From Bacteroidota bacterium (lineage in GTDB: Bacteria > Bacteroidota > Rhodothermia > Rhodothermales > Rubricoccaceae), in assembly GCA_039821555.1 (NCBI GenBank), contig JBCBNX010000012.1:62001-126000 (forward strand): a stretch of 64,000 bases of DNA, in the 5' to 3' direction. The position numbers and the translations under genes were made by a program. Below, piece after piece: positions 1 through 9,382 of this stretch. The notes below the pieces were generated by a model. The model saw nothing but the letters and a program-made list of their open reading frames with translations. It ran no database searches and was not told the DNA's origin. Positions within the stretch are counted from its first letter, which is position 1. The number at the start of each line of letters is the position of its first letter.

Positions 1-2
1 CC

Positions 3-251
3 GAGCGCTTCAGCCACACCGACCTCGCCGACACCAATCCCAACTTCGTCAAGCTGGCCGAGGCCTTCGGCGTGCGTGGCCTCCGCGCGTCTACGCCTTC
101 CGAGGCCGACGCCATCATCGAGGAGGCCTGGCAGATCCACGACGCGCCCGTGCTGCTGGAGTTCGTCGTCCCGCAAGAGGAGATGGTTTTCCCGATGGTC
201 CCCTCCGGGGCCGCCACCAACGACATGATCACCGAGCGCTTTGCTGAATAG
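3..251 (+). CDS. ilvB: Acetolactate synthase large subunit, C-terminal end (partial)
   Basis: The window opens inside this gene. The last 82 codons are open in one frame and end in TAG at 249-251. The translation contains NPNFVKLAEAFGV and, near the end, EEMVFPMVPSGAATNDMI, which match the C-terminal thiamine-diphosphate-binding part of acetohydroxyacid synthase catalytic subunits. The enzyme condenses pyruvate with pyruvate or 2-ketobutyrate in valine, leucine and isoleucine synthesis. The regulatory subunit gene follows about 80 bases downstream on the same strand, the usual ilvB-ilvN order. The start and the operon promoter lie outside the window, so any leader or attenuator cannot be judged. 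Confidence 0.93.
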   Translation, partial: ERFSHTDLADTNPNFVKLAEAFGVRGLRASTPSEADAIIEEAWQIHDAPVLLEFVVPQEEMVFPMVPSGAATNDMITERFAE

Positions 252-332
252 GCAACCGGTCGCAGGTCGCAGGTCGGGTGCCGACCAGGAGAGACGTGCG
301 ACGTGCGACCTAGGACCTCCGACCCCAAACTC
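252..332. repeat. Heptamer inverted-repeat array, ilvB-ilvN gap
   Basis: The whole gap is built of 7-base words. The left side reads GGTCGCA, GGTCGCA, GGTCGGG (from about 259). The right side reads ACGTGCG, ACGTGCG, ACCTAGG, ACCTCCG, ACCCCAA and abuts the ilvN ATG at 333. The left words are roughly complementary to the right ones (GGTC against GACC), so the transcript could fold. No Shine-Dalgarno sequence is visible. Confidence 0.7.
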
Positions 333-935
333 ATGCCTCTCCCCACTACTCCCGACGACGTGGTCACGATCGAGCTGACCTCGCAGCAGATCCTCCGCAA
401 GAAGGCCAACGGCGAGACCGTGCTGGCCGACGTGCCTGAGGCGGCGCGGCGGCACGTGATCGCGGTGCTGCTGGAGAACCACGTCGGCGCGCTCAACCGC
501 GTCGTCAACCTGTTCTCGGCGCGCAACTTCAACCTAGAGAGCGTCACCGTCGGGCCGACCGAAGACGCATCCGTCTCGCGCCTCACCATCGTCACGAACG
601 GGACGCGGCGTCAGATCAAGCAGATCCTGCGCCTCCTCGACCGGCTGATCGATACGCTCGACGTGGCCGACCTCGACCCGCAGGGCATCGTCGAGCGCGA
701 ACTGTGCTTGGCCAAAGTCGGCTATTCGCCCGCCACGCGCGCGGAGGTGAAGGACATCGCCGACATCTTTCGCGCGAAGGTGGTCGACGTGACGCCCGAC
801 ACCTTCACCTTCGAGGCGACAGGCCCGACGGCCAAGGTCAACGCTTTCATCGCCATGCTCGCGCCGCACGACCTCCGCGAAGTTGCCCGCTCCGGCCGCG
901 TTGCGATGCGGCGTGACAGGCTTGCTACCGCCTAG
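333..935 (+). CDS. ilvN: Acetolactate synthase small (regulatory) subunit
   Basis: The protein has about 200 residues. An ACT domain starts near residue 36 (HVIAVLLENHVGALNRV, then the ARNFNLESVTVGPT segment typical of IlvN/IlvH), followed by the C-terminal domain with RELCLAKVGY. It binds the IlvB catalytic subunit and carries feedback inhibition by valine or other branched-chain amino acids. I chose ATG 333 (MPLPTTPDD) over the in-frame codon at 303, because the bases between belong to the heptamer array that fills this gap. The roughly 35-residue N-terminal extension before the ACT domain is a little longer than in enterobacterial forms. It lies between ilvB and ilvC on the same strand and is surely co-transcribed with them. 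Confidence 0.93.
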   Translation: MPLPTTPDDVVTIELTSQQILRKKANGETVLADVPEAARRHVIAVLLENHVGALNRVVNLFSARNFNLESVTVGPTEDASVSRLTIVTNGTRRQIKQILRLLDRLIDTLDVADLDPQGIVERELCLAKVGYSPATRAEVKDIADIFRAKVVDVTPDTFTFEATGPTAKVNAFIAMLAPHDLREVARSGRVAMRRDRLATA

Positions 936-2072
<1,137 letters not shown>

Positions 2073-2082
2073 TCACCGAAGA

Positions 2083-2209
2083 GATCATCCTTAGCGGAGG
2101 CCGAAGGCTGTAGGCGAAGGATCGGTGTCTCATTGCATTGGATCCCAAAACGAAGCGCAAACGCTGTCGCCTAGCTCCTTCGACGCGCTGGCACTCGCTC
2201 AGGATGACA
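2083..2209. repeat. TCATCCTTAGC-type inverted-repeat element, copy 1
   Basis: An element of about 125 bp between ilvC and leuB. It starts with TCATCCTTAGC (2085-2095) and ends with GCTCAGGATGA, its near-perfect inverse (2197-2207). Inside are GAAGGATC on the left and CTCCTTCGA on the right. A second copy of the same size and ends lies at 3422-3547. The layout is MITE-like; no ORF inside is convincing. Confidence 0.75.
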
Positions 2210-2210
2210 A

Positions 2211-2294
2211 GACCCGGCAGACAACCCACTTCATACTTCTGACTTCGCACTTCTAACCTCACATGACCCACGACCCACGACGCACGACCTACCG
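2211..2294. repeat. Heptamer array running through the leuB start codon
   Basis: Exact 7-base periodicity: ACTTCAT, ACTTCTG, ACTTCGC, ACTTCTA, ACCTCAC, then ATGACCC, ACGACCC, ACGACGC, ACGACCT. The ATG inside ATGACCC is the leuB start, so the array continues into the first codons of the gene and encodes residues 2-9 of LeuB. Confidence 0.7.
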
Positions 2295-3402
2295 CATCGC
2301 CTGGCTGCCGGGCGACGGCATCGGGCGTGAGGTGACCGATCCGGCGCTCGGCGTCCTTGACGCAGTGGCTGAGGCGCACGGCTTCTTCCTCGACGTGGAG
2401 GAGTATGCGGTGGGTGGCTGCGCCATCGATGCGACCGCTGTGCCGTTGCCGGACGCGACGCGCGAGGCTTGTCTCGCGGCAGATGCGGTGTTCATGGGCG
2501 CCGTCGGCGGTCCTGCCTGGGACAATCAGCAGCCGGAGACGCGGCCCGAGCGAGGATTGCTCGCCCTGCGGCGTGCGCTCGGCACGTTCGCCAACCTGCG
2601 GCCCGTGAGCGTACCGAAGACGCTGGCCGAGGCATCGCCGCTGCGTCGGGAGATCGTTGCGGGGACCGACTTGCTCATCGTGCGCGAACTCACGGGCGGG
2701 ATCTACTTCGGCGAACCGCGCGGCATCGTCGCAGAGCACGGCGAGACGGTGTCGTTTAATACGATGCGCTACACCGACGCCGAGATCGGGCGCATCGCCC
2801 GCGTCGGGTTCGACTGGGCGCGACGGCGCGGTCGGCGAATCACCTCCGTAGACAAGGCCAACGTGCTCGACGTCTCGCGGCGCTGGCGGGCCATCGTCTC
2901 CGAGATCGGCTCGACCCACTACCCCGACGTACACCTCGACCACCTCTACGTCGATAACGCGGCGATGCAGCTCGTCCGCAACCCACGCGGCTTCGACGTC
3001 GTGCTGACGAGTAACCTCTTCGGCGACATTCTCTCGGACCTTGCCGCGACGCTCCCCGGCTCGCTGGGCCTGCTGCCCTCGGCCAGCCTGGGTGCCCCCA
3101 ACGAACAACGGTGCGTGGGATTGTTCGAGCCGGTTCACGGCAGCGCGCCCGACCTCGCCGGGCAGGGCGTCGCCAACCCGCTTGCAGCCATCCTCAGCGG
3201 CGCGATGCTCTTCGATGCGCTCGATCGTACTGAGGCCGCCGCTGCTGTCCGCGCCGGTGTCGCGGGTGCCCTCAATGCAGGCTACCGCACCGCCGATCTC
3301 GCCGCCCATGCCCAGACGGCTGTCTCTACCGAGGCGATGTCGCAGTGCGTGGCGCAGTACGCCCTCCGTGCTCCGTCGCGGGCTTCGCTGGTGGTGGAAT
3401 GA
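2263..3402 (+). CDS. leuB: 3-isopropylmalate dehydrogenase
   Basis: 379 residues, slightly longer than the usual 350-370. It shows the NAD-dependent decarboxylating dehydrogenase pattern: LPGDGIGREV at the N-terminus, GAVGGPAWD, RELTGGIYFGEPRG with catalytic Arg and Tyr, SVDKANVL with the catalytic Lys, LTSNLFGDILSDLAA with the metal-binding Asp residues, and FEPVHGSAPD for the cofactor adenosine. It oxidises and decarboxylates 3-isopropylmalate to 2-oxoisocaproate in leucine synthesis. ATG 2263 is the only sensible start. The first residues (THDPRRTT) are encoded by the heptamer array and look dispensable; homology begins at YRIAWLPGDG. Confidence 0.95.
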   Translation: MTHDPRRTTYRIAWLPGDGIGREVTDPALGVLDAVAEAHGFFLDVEEYAVGGCAIDATAVPLPDATREACLAADAVFMGAVGGPAWDNQQPETRPERGLLALRRALGTFANLRPVSVPKTLAEASPLRREIVAGTDLLIVRELTGGIYFGEPRGIVAEHGETVSFNTMRYTDAEIGRIARVGFDWARRRGRRITSVDKANVLDVSRRWRAIVSEIGSTHYPDVHLDHLYVDNAAMQLVRNPRGFDVVLTSNLFGDILSDLAATLPGSLGLLPSASLGAPNEQRCVGLFEPVHGSAPDLAGQGVANPLAAILSGAMLFDALDRTEAAAAVRAGVAGALNAGYRTADLAAHAQTAVSTEAMSQCVAQYALRAPSRASLVVE

Positions 3403-3421
3403 GAACGCATACCTCACATCG

Positions 3422-3547
3422 TGTCATCCTGAGCGGAGCAGCCCATGGCTGTGAAGTCGAAGGATCTGCGGGCCAGCTTTCAGCCAGAGGTCGAAGCAAT
3501 GAGGTACGACAGAGATCCCTCGACTCGCGGAGCTCGCTCGGGATGAC
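3422..3547. repeat. TCATCCTGAGC-type inverted-repeat element, copy 2
   Basis: An element of about 126 bp in the leuB-leuA gap. It begins TGTCATCCTGAGC and ends GCTCGGGATGACA, its near inverse. Internal AAGGATCTGC and AGATCCCTCGA face each other. It matches copy 1 at 2083-2209 in length, termini and internal words. The rest of the 3403-3662 gap (3548-3662) shows no gene and no clear hairpin. Confidence 0.78.
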
Positions 3548-3662
3548 AATTCGAGCAGATGGCGAAAAACGACGACTTACCACGCGCCCGCTGCACTGAC
3601 CGTACCGGGCGCGCCTCCGCCACCGACTGACGCATACCATCTCCCGCGTTTCTACCGATCCC

Positions 3663-5291
3663 ATGTCCGACCCCATCATCATCTTCGACACCACGCTGCG
3701 CGACGGCGAGCAGGCACCGGGCGCGTCGATGACGCTCGCCGAGAAAGTCGAGATCGCCCGGCACCTCGCGCGGCTGCGCGTAGACGTTATTGAAGCAGGC
3801 TTCCCGATCTCGTCGCCAGGCCAGCGTGAGGCCGTGCGCCGCGTCGTGGCGACGTTGGCCGACGGCCCCGAGAATCCGACAGGGCATGTGCCCGTCATCG
3901 CGGCGCTGGGGCGCGCCACCGAGGCCGACATTCACGCGTGCGGCGACGCGCTCCGCGACGGGCCGCGCACTCGGATCCACACCTTCATCGCTACGAGCGA
4001 CATCCACCTCGACGCCAAGTTCGGGCACCCGCGCTTTGGCACTACGCTCGCCGAGAAGCGGCAGACGGTGATGCGGATGGCGCAGGACGCCGTGCGCCTC
4101 GCCAAGACCTACACCGACGACGTCGAGTTCAGCGCTGAGGATGCTGGGCGGACCGACTCGGGCTACCTCTGCGAGATCGTCGTTGCTGCTGCGGAGGCAG
4201 GCGCCACCACGATCAACATTCCCGATACGACGGGCTACTGCCTACCGCACGAGTATGCGGCGCATTTCGCCGCAGCCAAGGGTTGCCTGAAAGACTTCCC
4301 GCACGTCATCCTCTCCGCACACTGCCACGACGATCTCGGGCTGGCCTGCGCCAACTCGCTCGCGGCCGTCGCGGCGGGCGCGCGGCAGATCGAGTGCACC
4401 ATCAACGGCATCGGCGAGCGTGCGGGCAACGCGGCGCTCGAAGAGATCGCGATGGCAATTCGCACGCGTGGCGAGCAGATGGGTGTCCATACCAACATCG
4501 CCACGCCGCACCTCACCGAAGCGAGCAAGCTCGTGGCCGTGACCGTGGGCTTCGCGGTGCCGCCGAACAAGGCCATCGTGGGTAAGAACGCTTTCAGCCA
4601 CGAGGCGGGCATCCACCAGCACGGCGTGCTCAAACGGCGCGACACCTATGAGATCATGCGTGCCGAGGACGTCGGGCAGGCTCCGGCGCAGATTCGTCTC
4701 GGTCGTCACTCGGGCCGCCACGGCCTCTTCAGCCGCCTCGACGGGCTCGGTGTCGTGCTCACGGAAGCCGAGAAGGACGGCATCTACGAGCGATTCGTCG
4801 CGCTCGCCGACCAGAAGAAGGAGATCTACGACGAGGATCTGCTCGCGCTCGTCAACGACCAGCAACGACCTGTCGCCACGGCGACCTACCGCCTCGACGC
4901 GATGCACGTCACGACCGGCAGCGACGAGGAGCCACGCGCGACGATCACGCTCTACAGCCGCAAGTCAGATACCGCCGCCGAGCAGACCGCTTCCGGCGAC
5001 GGCCCGGTCGATGCGCTCTACCGCGCCATCCGCACCGCCGTCGGCGGGACGCACGAACTCGCCAGCTACACCATCCGCTCCGTCTCCGAAGGAGCCGACG
5101 CGCTGGGCGAGGTCAACGTCGTCATCCAGAACGACAACGGGCTGGCCTTCCGTGGCTCCGCCCGCTCGACGGACGTGCTTCGCGCCTCGGCCGCTGCCTA
5201 CCTCGACGCACTCAACCGCCTCGCGGCACACGCCGACGAAACCGACAGCGCGGCGTTCGTGACGGACGGCATCATGCAGTCGTTCGCCTGA
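3663..5291 (+). CDS. leuA: 2-isopropylmalate synthase
   Basis: 542 residues, the long form with a regulatory tail. The HMGL-like catalytic domain begins IIIFDTTLRDGEQAPGASM (residues 5-23). SAHCHDDLGLA carries the metal-binding His pair, and HEAGIHQHGVLKR follows the barrel. The C-terminal third, from about residue 390, is the LeuA allosteric dimer domain that normally senses leucine. It condenses acetyl-CoA with 2-oxoisovalerate, the committed step of leucine synthesis. It lies in the same-strand order ilvC-leuB-leuA-leuC-leuD. ATG 3663 gives the conserved N-terminus at once; no Shine-Dalgarno is evident. Confidence 0.95.
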   Translation: MSDPIIIFDTTLRDGEQAPGASMTLAEKVEIARHLARLRVDVIEAGFPISSPGQREAVRRVVATLADGPENPTGHVPVIAALGRATEADIHACGDALRDGPRTRIHTFIATSDIHLDAKFGHPRFGTTLAEKRQTVMRMAQDAVRLAKTYTDDVEFSAEDAGRTDSGYLCEIVVAAAEAGATTINIPDTTGYCLPHEYAAHFAAAKGCLKDFPHVILSAHCHDDLGLACANSLAAVAAGARQIECTINGIGERAGNAALEEIAMAIRTRGEQMGVHTNIATPHLTEASKLVAVTVGFAVPPNKAIVGKNAFSHEAGIHQHGVLKRRDTYEIMRAEDVGQAPAQIRLGRHSGRHGLFSRLDGLGVVLTEAEKDGIYERFVALADQKKEIYDEDLLALVNDQQRPVATATYRLDAMHVTTGSDEEPRATITLYSRKSDTAAEQTASGDGPVDALYRAIRTAVGGTHELASYTIRSVSEGADALGEVNVVIQNDNGLAFRGSARSTDVLRASAAAYLDALNRLAAHADETDSAAFVTDGIMQSFA

Positions 5292-5299
5292 GCGCCTGA

Positions 5300-5406
5300 G
5301 GCGCGTCGCAGATTCGAAGTCGTGAGTCCCACGTCAAAAAAGTGGCCTGGGCCTTGCTTCTCGACCTGCGGCCTTGGACATACGACCTGTGACCTTGCAT
5401 TGACTT
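5300..5406. repeat. Heptamer inverted-repeat array, leuA-leuC gap
   Basis: The left arm (about 5307-5340) runs in sevens beginning GTC: GTCGCAG, ATTCGAA, GTCGTGA, GTCCCAC, GTCAAAA. The right arm (about 5361-5406) runs in sevens ending GACC or similar: CTCGACC, TGCGGCC, TTGGACA, TACGACC, TGTGACC, TTGCATT, and reaches the leuC ATG at 5407. The arms are mutually inverse (GGTC/GACC). Confidence 0.7.
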
Positions 5407-6711
5407 ATGACCATCACAGAAAAAATCCTCGCGCAGCACGCGGGGCGGGACCGGGTAGCGCCCGGCGAGACGATGTGGATCGACGTGGACGTGCTGATGA
5501 CGCACGATGTCTGCGGACCGCCCACCATTGGCATTTTCCAGCGCGAGTTCGGCGCGGACGCGCAGGTGTGGGACCGCGACAAGCTGGTCATCATGCCCGA
5601 CCACTACATCTTCACCACCAACCACCACGCCAACCGCAACGTCGACATCCTGCGCGATTTTGCGGCAGCGCACAATCTGCCGCACTACTACGATGTGGGC
5701 ACTGACCGCTACAAAGGCGTCTGTCACATCGGCTTGGCCGAGGAGGGCTTCAACCGGCCCGGCCTCACGCTCTTTGGGACGGACTCGCACACCTGCACGT
5801 CAGGCGCGTTTGGCCTCTTCTCGACGGGCGTGGGCAACACCGACGCCGCGCTCATCATGGGCACGGGCAAGATCTGGGTGAAGGTGCCGGCCACGATGCG
5901 GTTCGTCTTCGAGGGCGAGTTGCCGCCCTACCTCATGGCGAAGGACCTCATCCTCGCCGCCATCGGCGACATCGGGACTGACGGCGCAACCTACCGCACG
6001 CTGGAGTTCGACGGCGAGGCGGTCTACGATCTCTCGATGGAGGAGCGCATGACGCTCTGCAACATGGCTATTGAGGCGGGTGGCAAGAACGGCATCATCG
6101 CGCCCGACGCGAAGACGTTCGCCTACGTCGACGAGCGCACCGCCGGGACCAACCGCGCGGACTACACGCCCGTCTACGGCGATCCTGGCGCGCGCTACTA
6201 CTCGGAGCACGTCTACGATGTCTCGACGATGGAGCCGGTCGTGGCGAAGCCGCACGCGCCGGACAACAAAGCGACCGTGAGCGAGGTCGCAGGCACGAAG
6301 CTCGACCGCGCTTACGTCGGCTCGTGCACGGGCGGCAAGCTCGAAGACTTCGTCGCTGCCGCGCGCGTGCTGCAAGGGCAGGAGGTCGTAATCGACACGT
6401 TCATCGTCCCGGCGACGACGGAGGTCGGGCGGCAGCTGCACGAGGTCACCGTCGGCGGGCAGACGCTCTTCGACATCTTCCAGGCGTCAGGCTGCCAGGT
6501 CGGCAAGTCAAGCTGCGCGGCCTGCCTCGGCGGTCCCGTCGACACGTTCGGGCGGACGCATGGCACGGAGGTCGTGATCTCGACGACCAACCGCAACTAC
6601 CCTGGCCGCATGGGCTCGAAGCAGGCCGCCGTCTACCTCGCCTCGCCGCTTACCACGGCCGCCTCGGCGCTCACCGGCGTCATCACGGACCCGCGCGAGG
6701 TGTTGGTCTAA
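5407..6711 (+). CDS. leuC: 3-isopropylmalate dehydratase large subunit
   Basis: 434 residues, close to the shorter aconitase-type LeuC (homoaconitase-like family, about 420). ITEKILAQHAG opens the protein, FGTDSHTCTSGAFG is the substrate region, GSCTGGKLEDF carries the first cluster-binding Cys, and KSSCAACLGGP gives the CxxC pair for the 4Fe-4S cluster. With LeuD it isomerises 2-isopropylmalate to 3-isopropylmalate. Same strand as leuA, with leuD 93 bases downstream. The start at 5407 fits family N-termini and sits directly against the heptamer array. Confidence 0.95.
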   Translation: MTITEKILAQHAGRDRVAPGETMWIDVDVLMTHDVCGPPTIGIFQREFGADAQVWDRDKLVIMPDHYIFTTNHHANRNVDILRDFAAAHNLPHYYDVGTDRYKGVCHIGLAEEGFNRPGLTLFGTDSHTCTSGAFGLFSTGVGNTDAALIMGTGKIWVKVPATMRFVFEGELPPYLMAKDLILAAIGDIGTDGATYRTLEFDGEAVYDLSMEERMTLCNMAIEAGGKNGIIAPDAKTFAYVDERTAGTNRADYTPVYGDPGARYYSEHVYDVSTMEPVVAKPHAPDNKATVSEVAGTKLDRAYVGSCTGGKLEDFVAAARVLQGQEVVIDTFIVPATTEVGRQLHEVTVGGQTLFDIFQASGCQVGKSSCAACLGGPVDTFGRTHGTEVVISTTNRNYPGRMGSKQAAVYLASPLTTAASALTGVITDPREVLV

Positions 6712-6804
6712 GGCCGCAGGTCAAAAGTCGGAGGTCCGACCTGAAACGACCTGTGACATACGACTGAACTCGACATCGCAGCTGATTTCAGACTACCACG
6801 ATTC
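6712..6804. repeat. Heptamer inverted-repeat array, leuC-leuD gap
   Basis: Left words GCAGGTC, AAAAGTC, GGAGGTC are followed directly by inverse words CGACCTG, (AAA) CGACCTG, TGACATA, CGACTGA. GGAGGTC and CGACCTG lie back to back, which would give a tight hairpin. The last 30 bases before the leuD ATG (6805) no longer follow the pattern. Confidence 0.68.
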
Positions 6805-7374
6805 ATGAAACCCCTCATCGAAGGAAAAGCCTACGTCCTCGGCGACCACATCGACACGGACCAGATCATCCCGGCCGAGCACCTCGTCTACAGCATGACG
6901 CTGCCGGAGGAGCGGCGGCTCTACGGACGCTATGCCCTCAGCGCCGTGCCGCCCGGCCAGCAGGGGCTGCCGTTCGGCGACCGCCCGCTCACGCAGCCCG
7001 ACGCCTATACCAGCGACTATCGGATCGTGATCGGCGGCGACAACTTCGGGTGTGGGTCGTCCCGCGAGCACGCGCCGTTTGCGCTTCAGGAGGCGGGCGT
7101 AGAGGCCGTCGTGGCGTCGAGCTATGCGCGCATCTTCTACCGCAACGCCGTAGACGGCGGCTTCCTCGTGCCGTTCGAGACACGCGAGCGCCTCGTCGAG
7201 CGCATTCGCACGGGCGACGACCTCGTGCTCGACACGAGGGCCGCGCAACTCAGCAATCGCACGACGGGGGCGACGTTTCTCCTCGATCCGCTCGGCGATG
7301 TGGCGGCGATCCTCGAAGCAGGCAACGTGTTTGAGTACGCGCGACGGGCAGGCCTGATGCCGCAACGGTCGTGA
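6805..7374 (+). CDS. leuD: 3-isopropylmalate dehydratase small subunit
   Basis: 189 residues, a normal LeuD length. GDHIDTDQIIPAEHL near the N-terminus and GGDNFGCGSSREHAPFAL in the middle are the signature segments of the aconitase swivel domain that supplies substrate-binding residues to LeuC. It is the last leucine-pathway gene of the operon seen here. Its TGA stop at 7372-7374 overlaps the GTG start of the next gene in a GTGA arrangement, which implies translational coupling. Confidence 0.95.
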   Translation: MKPLIEGKAYVLGDHIDTDQIIPAEHLVYSMTLPEERRLYGRYALSAVPPGQQGLPFGDRPLTQPDAYTSDYRIVIGGDNFGCGSSREHAPFALQEAGVEAVVASSYARIFYRNAVDGGFLVPFETRERLVERIRTGDDLVLDTRAAQLSNRTTGATFLLDPLGDVAAILEAGNVFEYARRAGLMPQRS

Positions 7375-8081
7375 GAGAAAAGTCGACCGTCGAGGAGATC
7401 CGCACGCGTTTCGACAGCGATGTCGAGCGGTTCGCCAACCTCGACACCGGGCAGAGCGCGGCCATCGACGCGGCACTCGTGCTCGACCTGGTGACGGCGT
7501 CGGCTGCCCGGGTCACCCCGAATGCCCGCCGAGTGCTGGACATCGGGTGCGGCGCGGGCAACTACAGCATCAAGCTCGCGCGCCATCTCTCTGGCATCGA
7601 AGTGGACCTCATCGACCTGAGCCGGCCGATGCTGGACCGCGCCAGCGAGCGCGTCGGCCATGCGACCTCGGGTACCGTGCGGGCGATTCAAGGCGACATC
7701 CGCGACCTTGATCTCGGAACGGAGCAGTACGACATCGTGCTGGCTGCGGCTGTGCTGCACCACCTCCGCGAGGACGACGAGTGGAGCGCCGTCTTTCGAT
7801 CTATCCGAAAAGCGCTGAGACCGGGCGGCTCGTTCTGGATCAGTGACCTCGTCGCACACGACCATACGGGCGTGCACGACTTGATGTGGACGCGCTATGG
7901 GGCGTATCTCTCGGCGCTGCGGGATGACGACTACCGAGATCACGTCTTCGAATACATCGCCCAGGAGGATTCGCCGCGGTCGGTGCGGTACCAGATCGAA
8001 CGCTTGCGCGCAGCGGGCTTCGCGTGGGTCGAGGTCCTGCACAAAAACGGACCGTTTGCGGCGCTGGGTGCGGGCCTCTAG
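7371..8081 (+). CDS. Class I SAM-dependent methyltransferase
   Basis: 236 residues. Motif I, VLDIGCGAGNYS, is at residues 55-66; DLSRPMLDRA supplies the acidic residue that binds the SAM ribose; GDIRDLDLG and YDIVLAAAVLHHL are motifs II and III of the Rossmann methyltransferase fold. The substrate is not evident; the fold resembles small-molecule methyltransferases, and a role in leucine synthesis is not known for this family. The start is GTG 7371, overlapping the leuD stop by four bases (GTGA), so it is probably translated from the leu message. It could be a passenger at the operon end. Confidence 0.85.
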   Translation: MREKSTVEEIRTRFDSDVERFANLDTGQSAAIDAALVLDLVTASAARVTPNARRVLDIGCGAGNYSIKLARHLSGIEVDLIDLSRPMLDRASERVGHATSGTVRAIQGDIRDLDLGTEQYDIVLAAAVLHHLREDDEWSAVFRSIRKALRPGGSFWISDLVAHDHTGVHDLMWTRYGAYLSALRDDDYRDHVFEYIAQEDSPRSVRYQIERLRAAGFAWVEVLHKNGPFAALGAGL

Positions 8082-8184
8082 CCGGTCGGCGGTGACCCCG
8101 ACTTGCGCGGCATTGCGCTGGGTGCTAGTGTAGGGGCGTCCTGCACGATTGCCTTGCACTATCGCTCACCAGCCTCCCCGCGCC

Positions 8185-9297
8185 ATGTCGCTCTGGAAAA
8201 AAATGACGGGCCAACTCATCGACATTATCGAGTGGCTCGACGACACCCATGACACGCTCGTCCATCGCTACGAGCGGCACGACAACGAGATCAAGAACGG
8301 CGCGAAGCTCATTGTGCGCGAGGGGCAGATCGCCGTGCTCGTCAACGAAGGTCAACTCGCCGACGTCTACGAGCCCGGCACCGTTACGCTCGAAACGCAG
8401 AACATGCCCATCCTCTCGACGCTGAAAGGGTGGAAGTACGGCTTTGAGAGCCCGTTCAAGGCCGAGGTTTATTTCGTCTCGACGCGGCAGTTCACGGACC
8501 TCAAGTGGGGGACGAAAAACCCGATCATGCTGCGCGACCCGGAGTTCGGCCCGACCCGACTACGCGCGTTCGGCACCTATGCGATGCGCGTCGGTGACCC
8601 CGTCGAGTTTCTCCGTGAGATCGTCGGCACCAACGCGCGCTTTCGCACGGACGGGATCACGGATCAACTCCGCAACCTCGTCGTCACGCGCTTCACAGAC
8701 GCGCTCGGCGAGAGCAAGCTGGCGGTCCTCGACCTCGCGGCCAACTACACCGAGCTCGGCGAATTTCTGCACGACAAGATCGCGCCGGACTTCCAGGGCT
8801 ATGGCCTCGAACTCGTCACGCTGCTCGTCGAAAACATCTCGCTCCCGCCCGCCGTGGAGAAGACGCTAGACGAGCGGACGAGCATGGGCGTAATCGGCAA
8901 TCTCGGCGCCTACACCCAGTTCCAGGCTGCGCAGGCGATGACGAAGGCCGCCGAGAACCCCGGTGGTGGCGCGTCCGAGGGCATCGGCATGGGAATGGGC
9001 TTCGCGATGGCGCAGCAGATGGCCAATCAAATGGGCACGGGCCGGATGGGAGGGGTGCAGCAGGGCGCGGCACAACCTCCGCCACCGCCGCAGCCAGCCG
9101 CGCCTACGTTCCACGTCGCGGTCAACGGACAGACGACCGGCCCCTTCGACATGGCGGCGCTTCAGCAGCAGGCCGCGAGTGGCGCGCTCACCGCGGAGAC
9201 GCACGTGTGGGCCCCAAGCCTCGGCGCATGGACGCCCGCTGGTCAGGTCGAGGCGTTGCGCGGCCTCTTCCCGCCACCGCCTCCTCCGGGGGTGTGA
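8185..9297 (+). CDS. SPFH-domain protein with C-terminal GYF_2 domain (YdjI-like)
   Basis: About 370 residues. Residues 1-235 form an SPFH/band-7-like domain of the virion-core/YdjI type (MSLWKKMTGQLIDIIEW start, KLIVREGQIAVLVNEGQ, then TLETQNMPILSTLKGWKYG). A Gly/Met-rich stretch (about 250-300) and a proline run (PPPPPQP) lead to a C-terminal GYF_2-type domain (FHVAVNGQTTGPFDMAALQQ). B. subtilis YdjI, in the pspA-ydjGHI operon, works in envelope stress with a zinc-ribbon partner; here too a zinc-ribbon membrane protein follows, which supports the comparison. ATG 8185 begins the conserved region; the frame is open upstream to 8149. Precise function is inference. Confidence 0.82.
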   Translation: MSLWKKMTGQLIDIIEWLDDTHDTLVHRYERHDNEIKNGAKLIVREGQIAVLVNEGQLADVYEPGTVTLETQNMPILSTLKGWKYGFESPFKAEVYFVSTRQFTDLKWGTKNPIMLRDPEFGPTRLRAFGTYAMRVGDPVEFLREIVGTNARFRTDGITDQLRNLVVTRFTDALGESKLAVLDLAANYTELGEFLHDKIAPDFQGYGLELVTLLVENISLPPAVEKTLDERTSMGVIGNLGAYTQFQAAQAMTKAAENPGGGASEGIGMGMGFAMAQQMANQMGTGRMGGVQQGAAQPPPPPQPAAPTFHVAVNGQTTGPFDMAALQQQAASGALTAETHVWAPSLGAWTPAGQVEALRGLFPPPPPPGV

Positions 9298-9382
9298 ACG
9301 TGTGCAGGTATGAATGTGTGAACGTGGTCCTGACCGACCGTCGCTCACACATTCATACGTTCAAACCTCCATACGTTCACAC
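9298..9382. repeat. Octamer inverted-repeat array filling the SPFH/zinc-ribbon gap
   Basis: The gap is a degenerate 8-base array. Left: GTGTGCAG, GTATGAAT, GTGTGAAC, GTGGTCCT. Right: GCTCACAC, ATTCATAC, GTTCAAAC, CTCCATAC, GTTCACAC, then the ATG at 9383. TATGAATGTGTGA on the left has an exact inverse, TCACACATTCATA, on the right, a 13-base stem. The period is 8 here, unlike the 7-base period in the ilv-leu gaps. Confidence 0.78.

Noticed and set aside
7371..8081. Methyltransferase considered as a leucine-pathway enzyme
   Set aside because: It is coupled to leuD, but no SAM-dependent step exists in leucine synthesis, so only the coupling is recorded.
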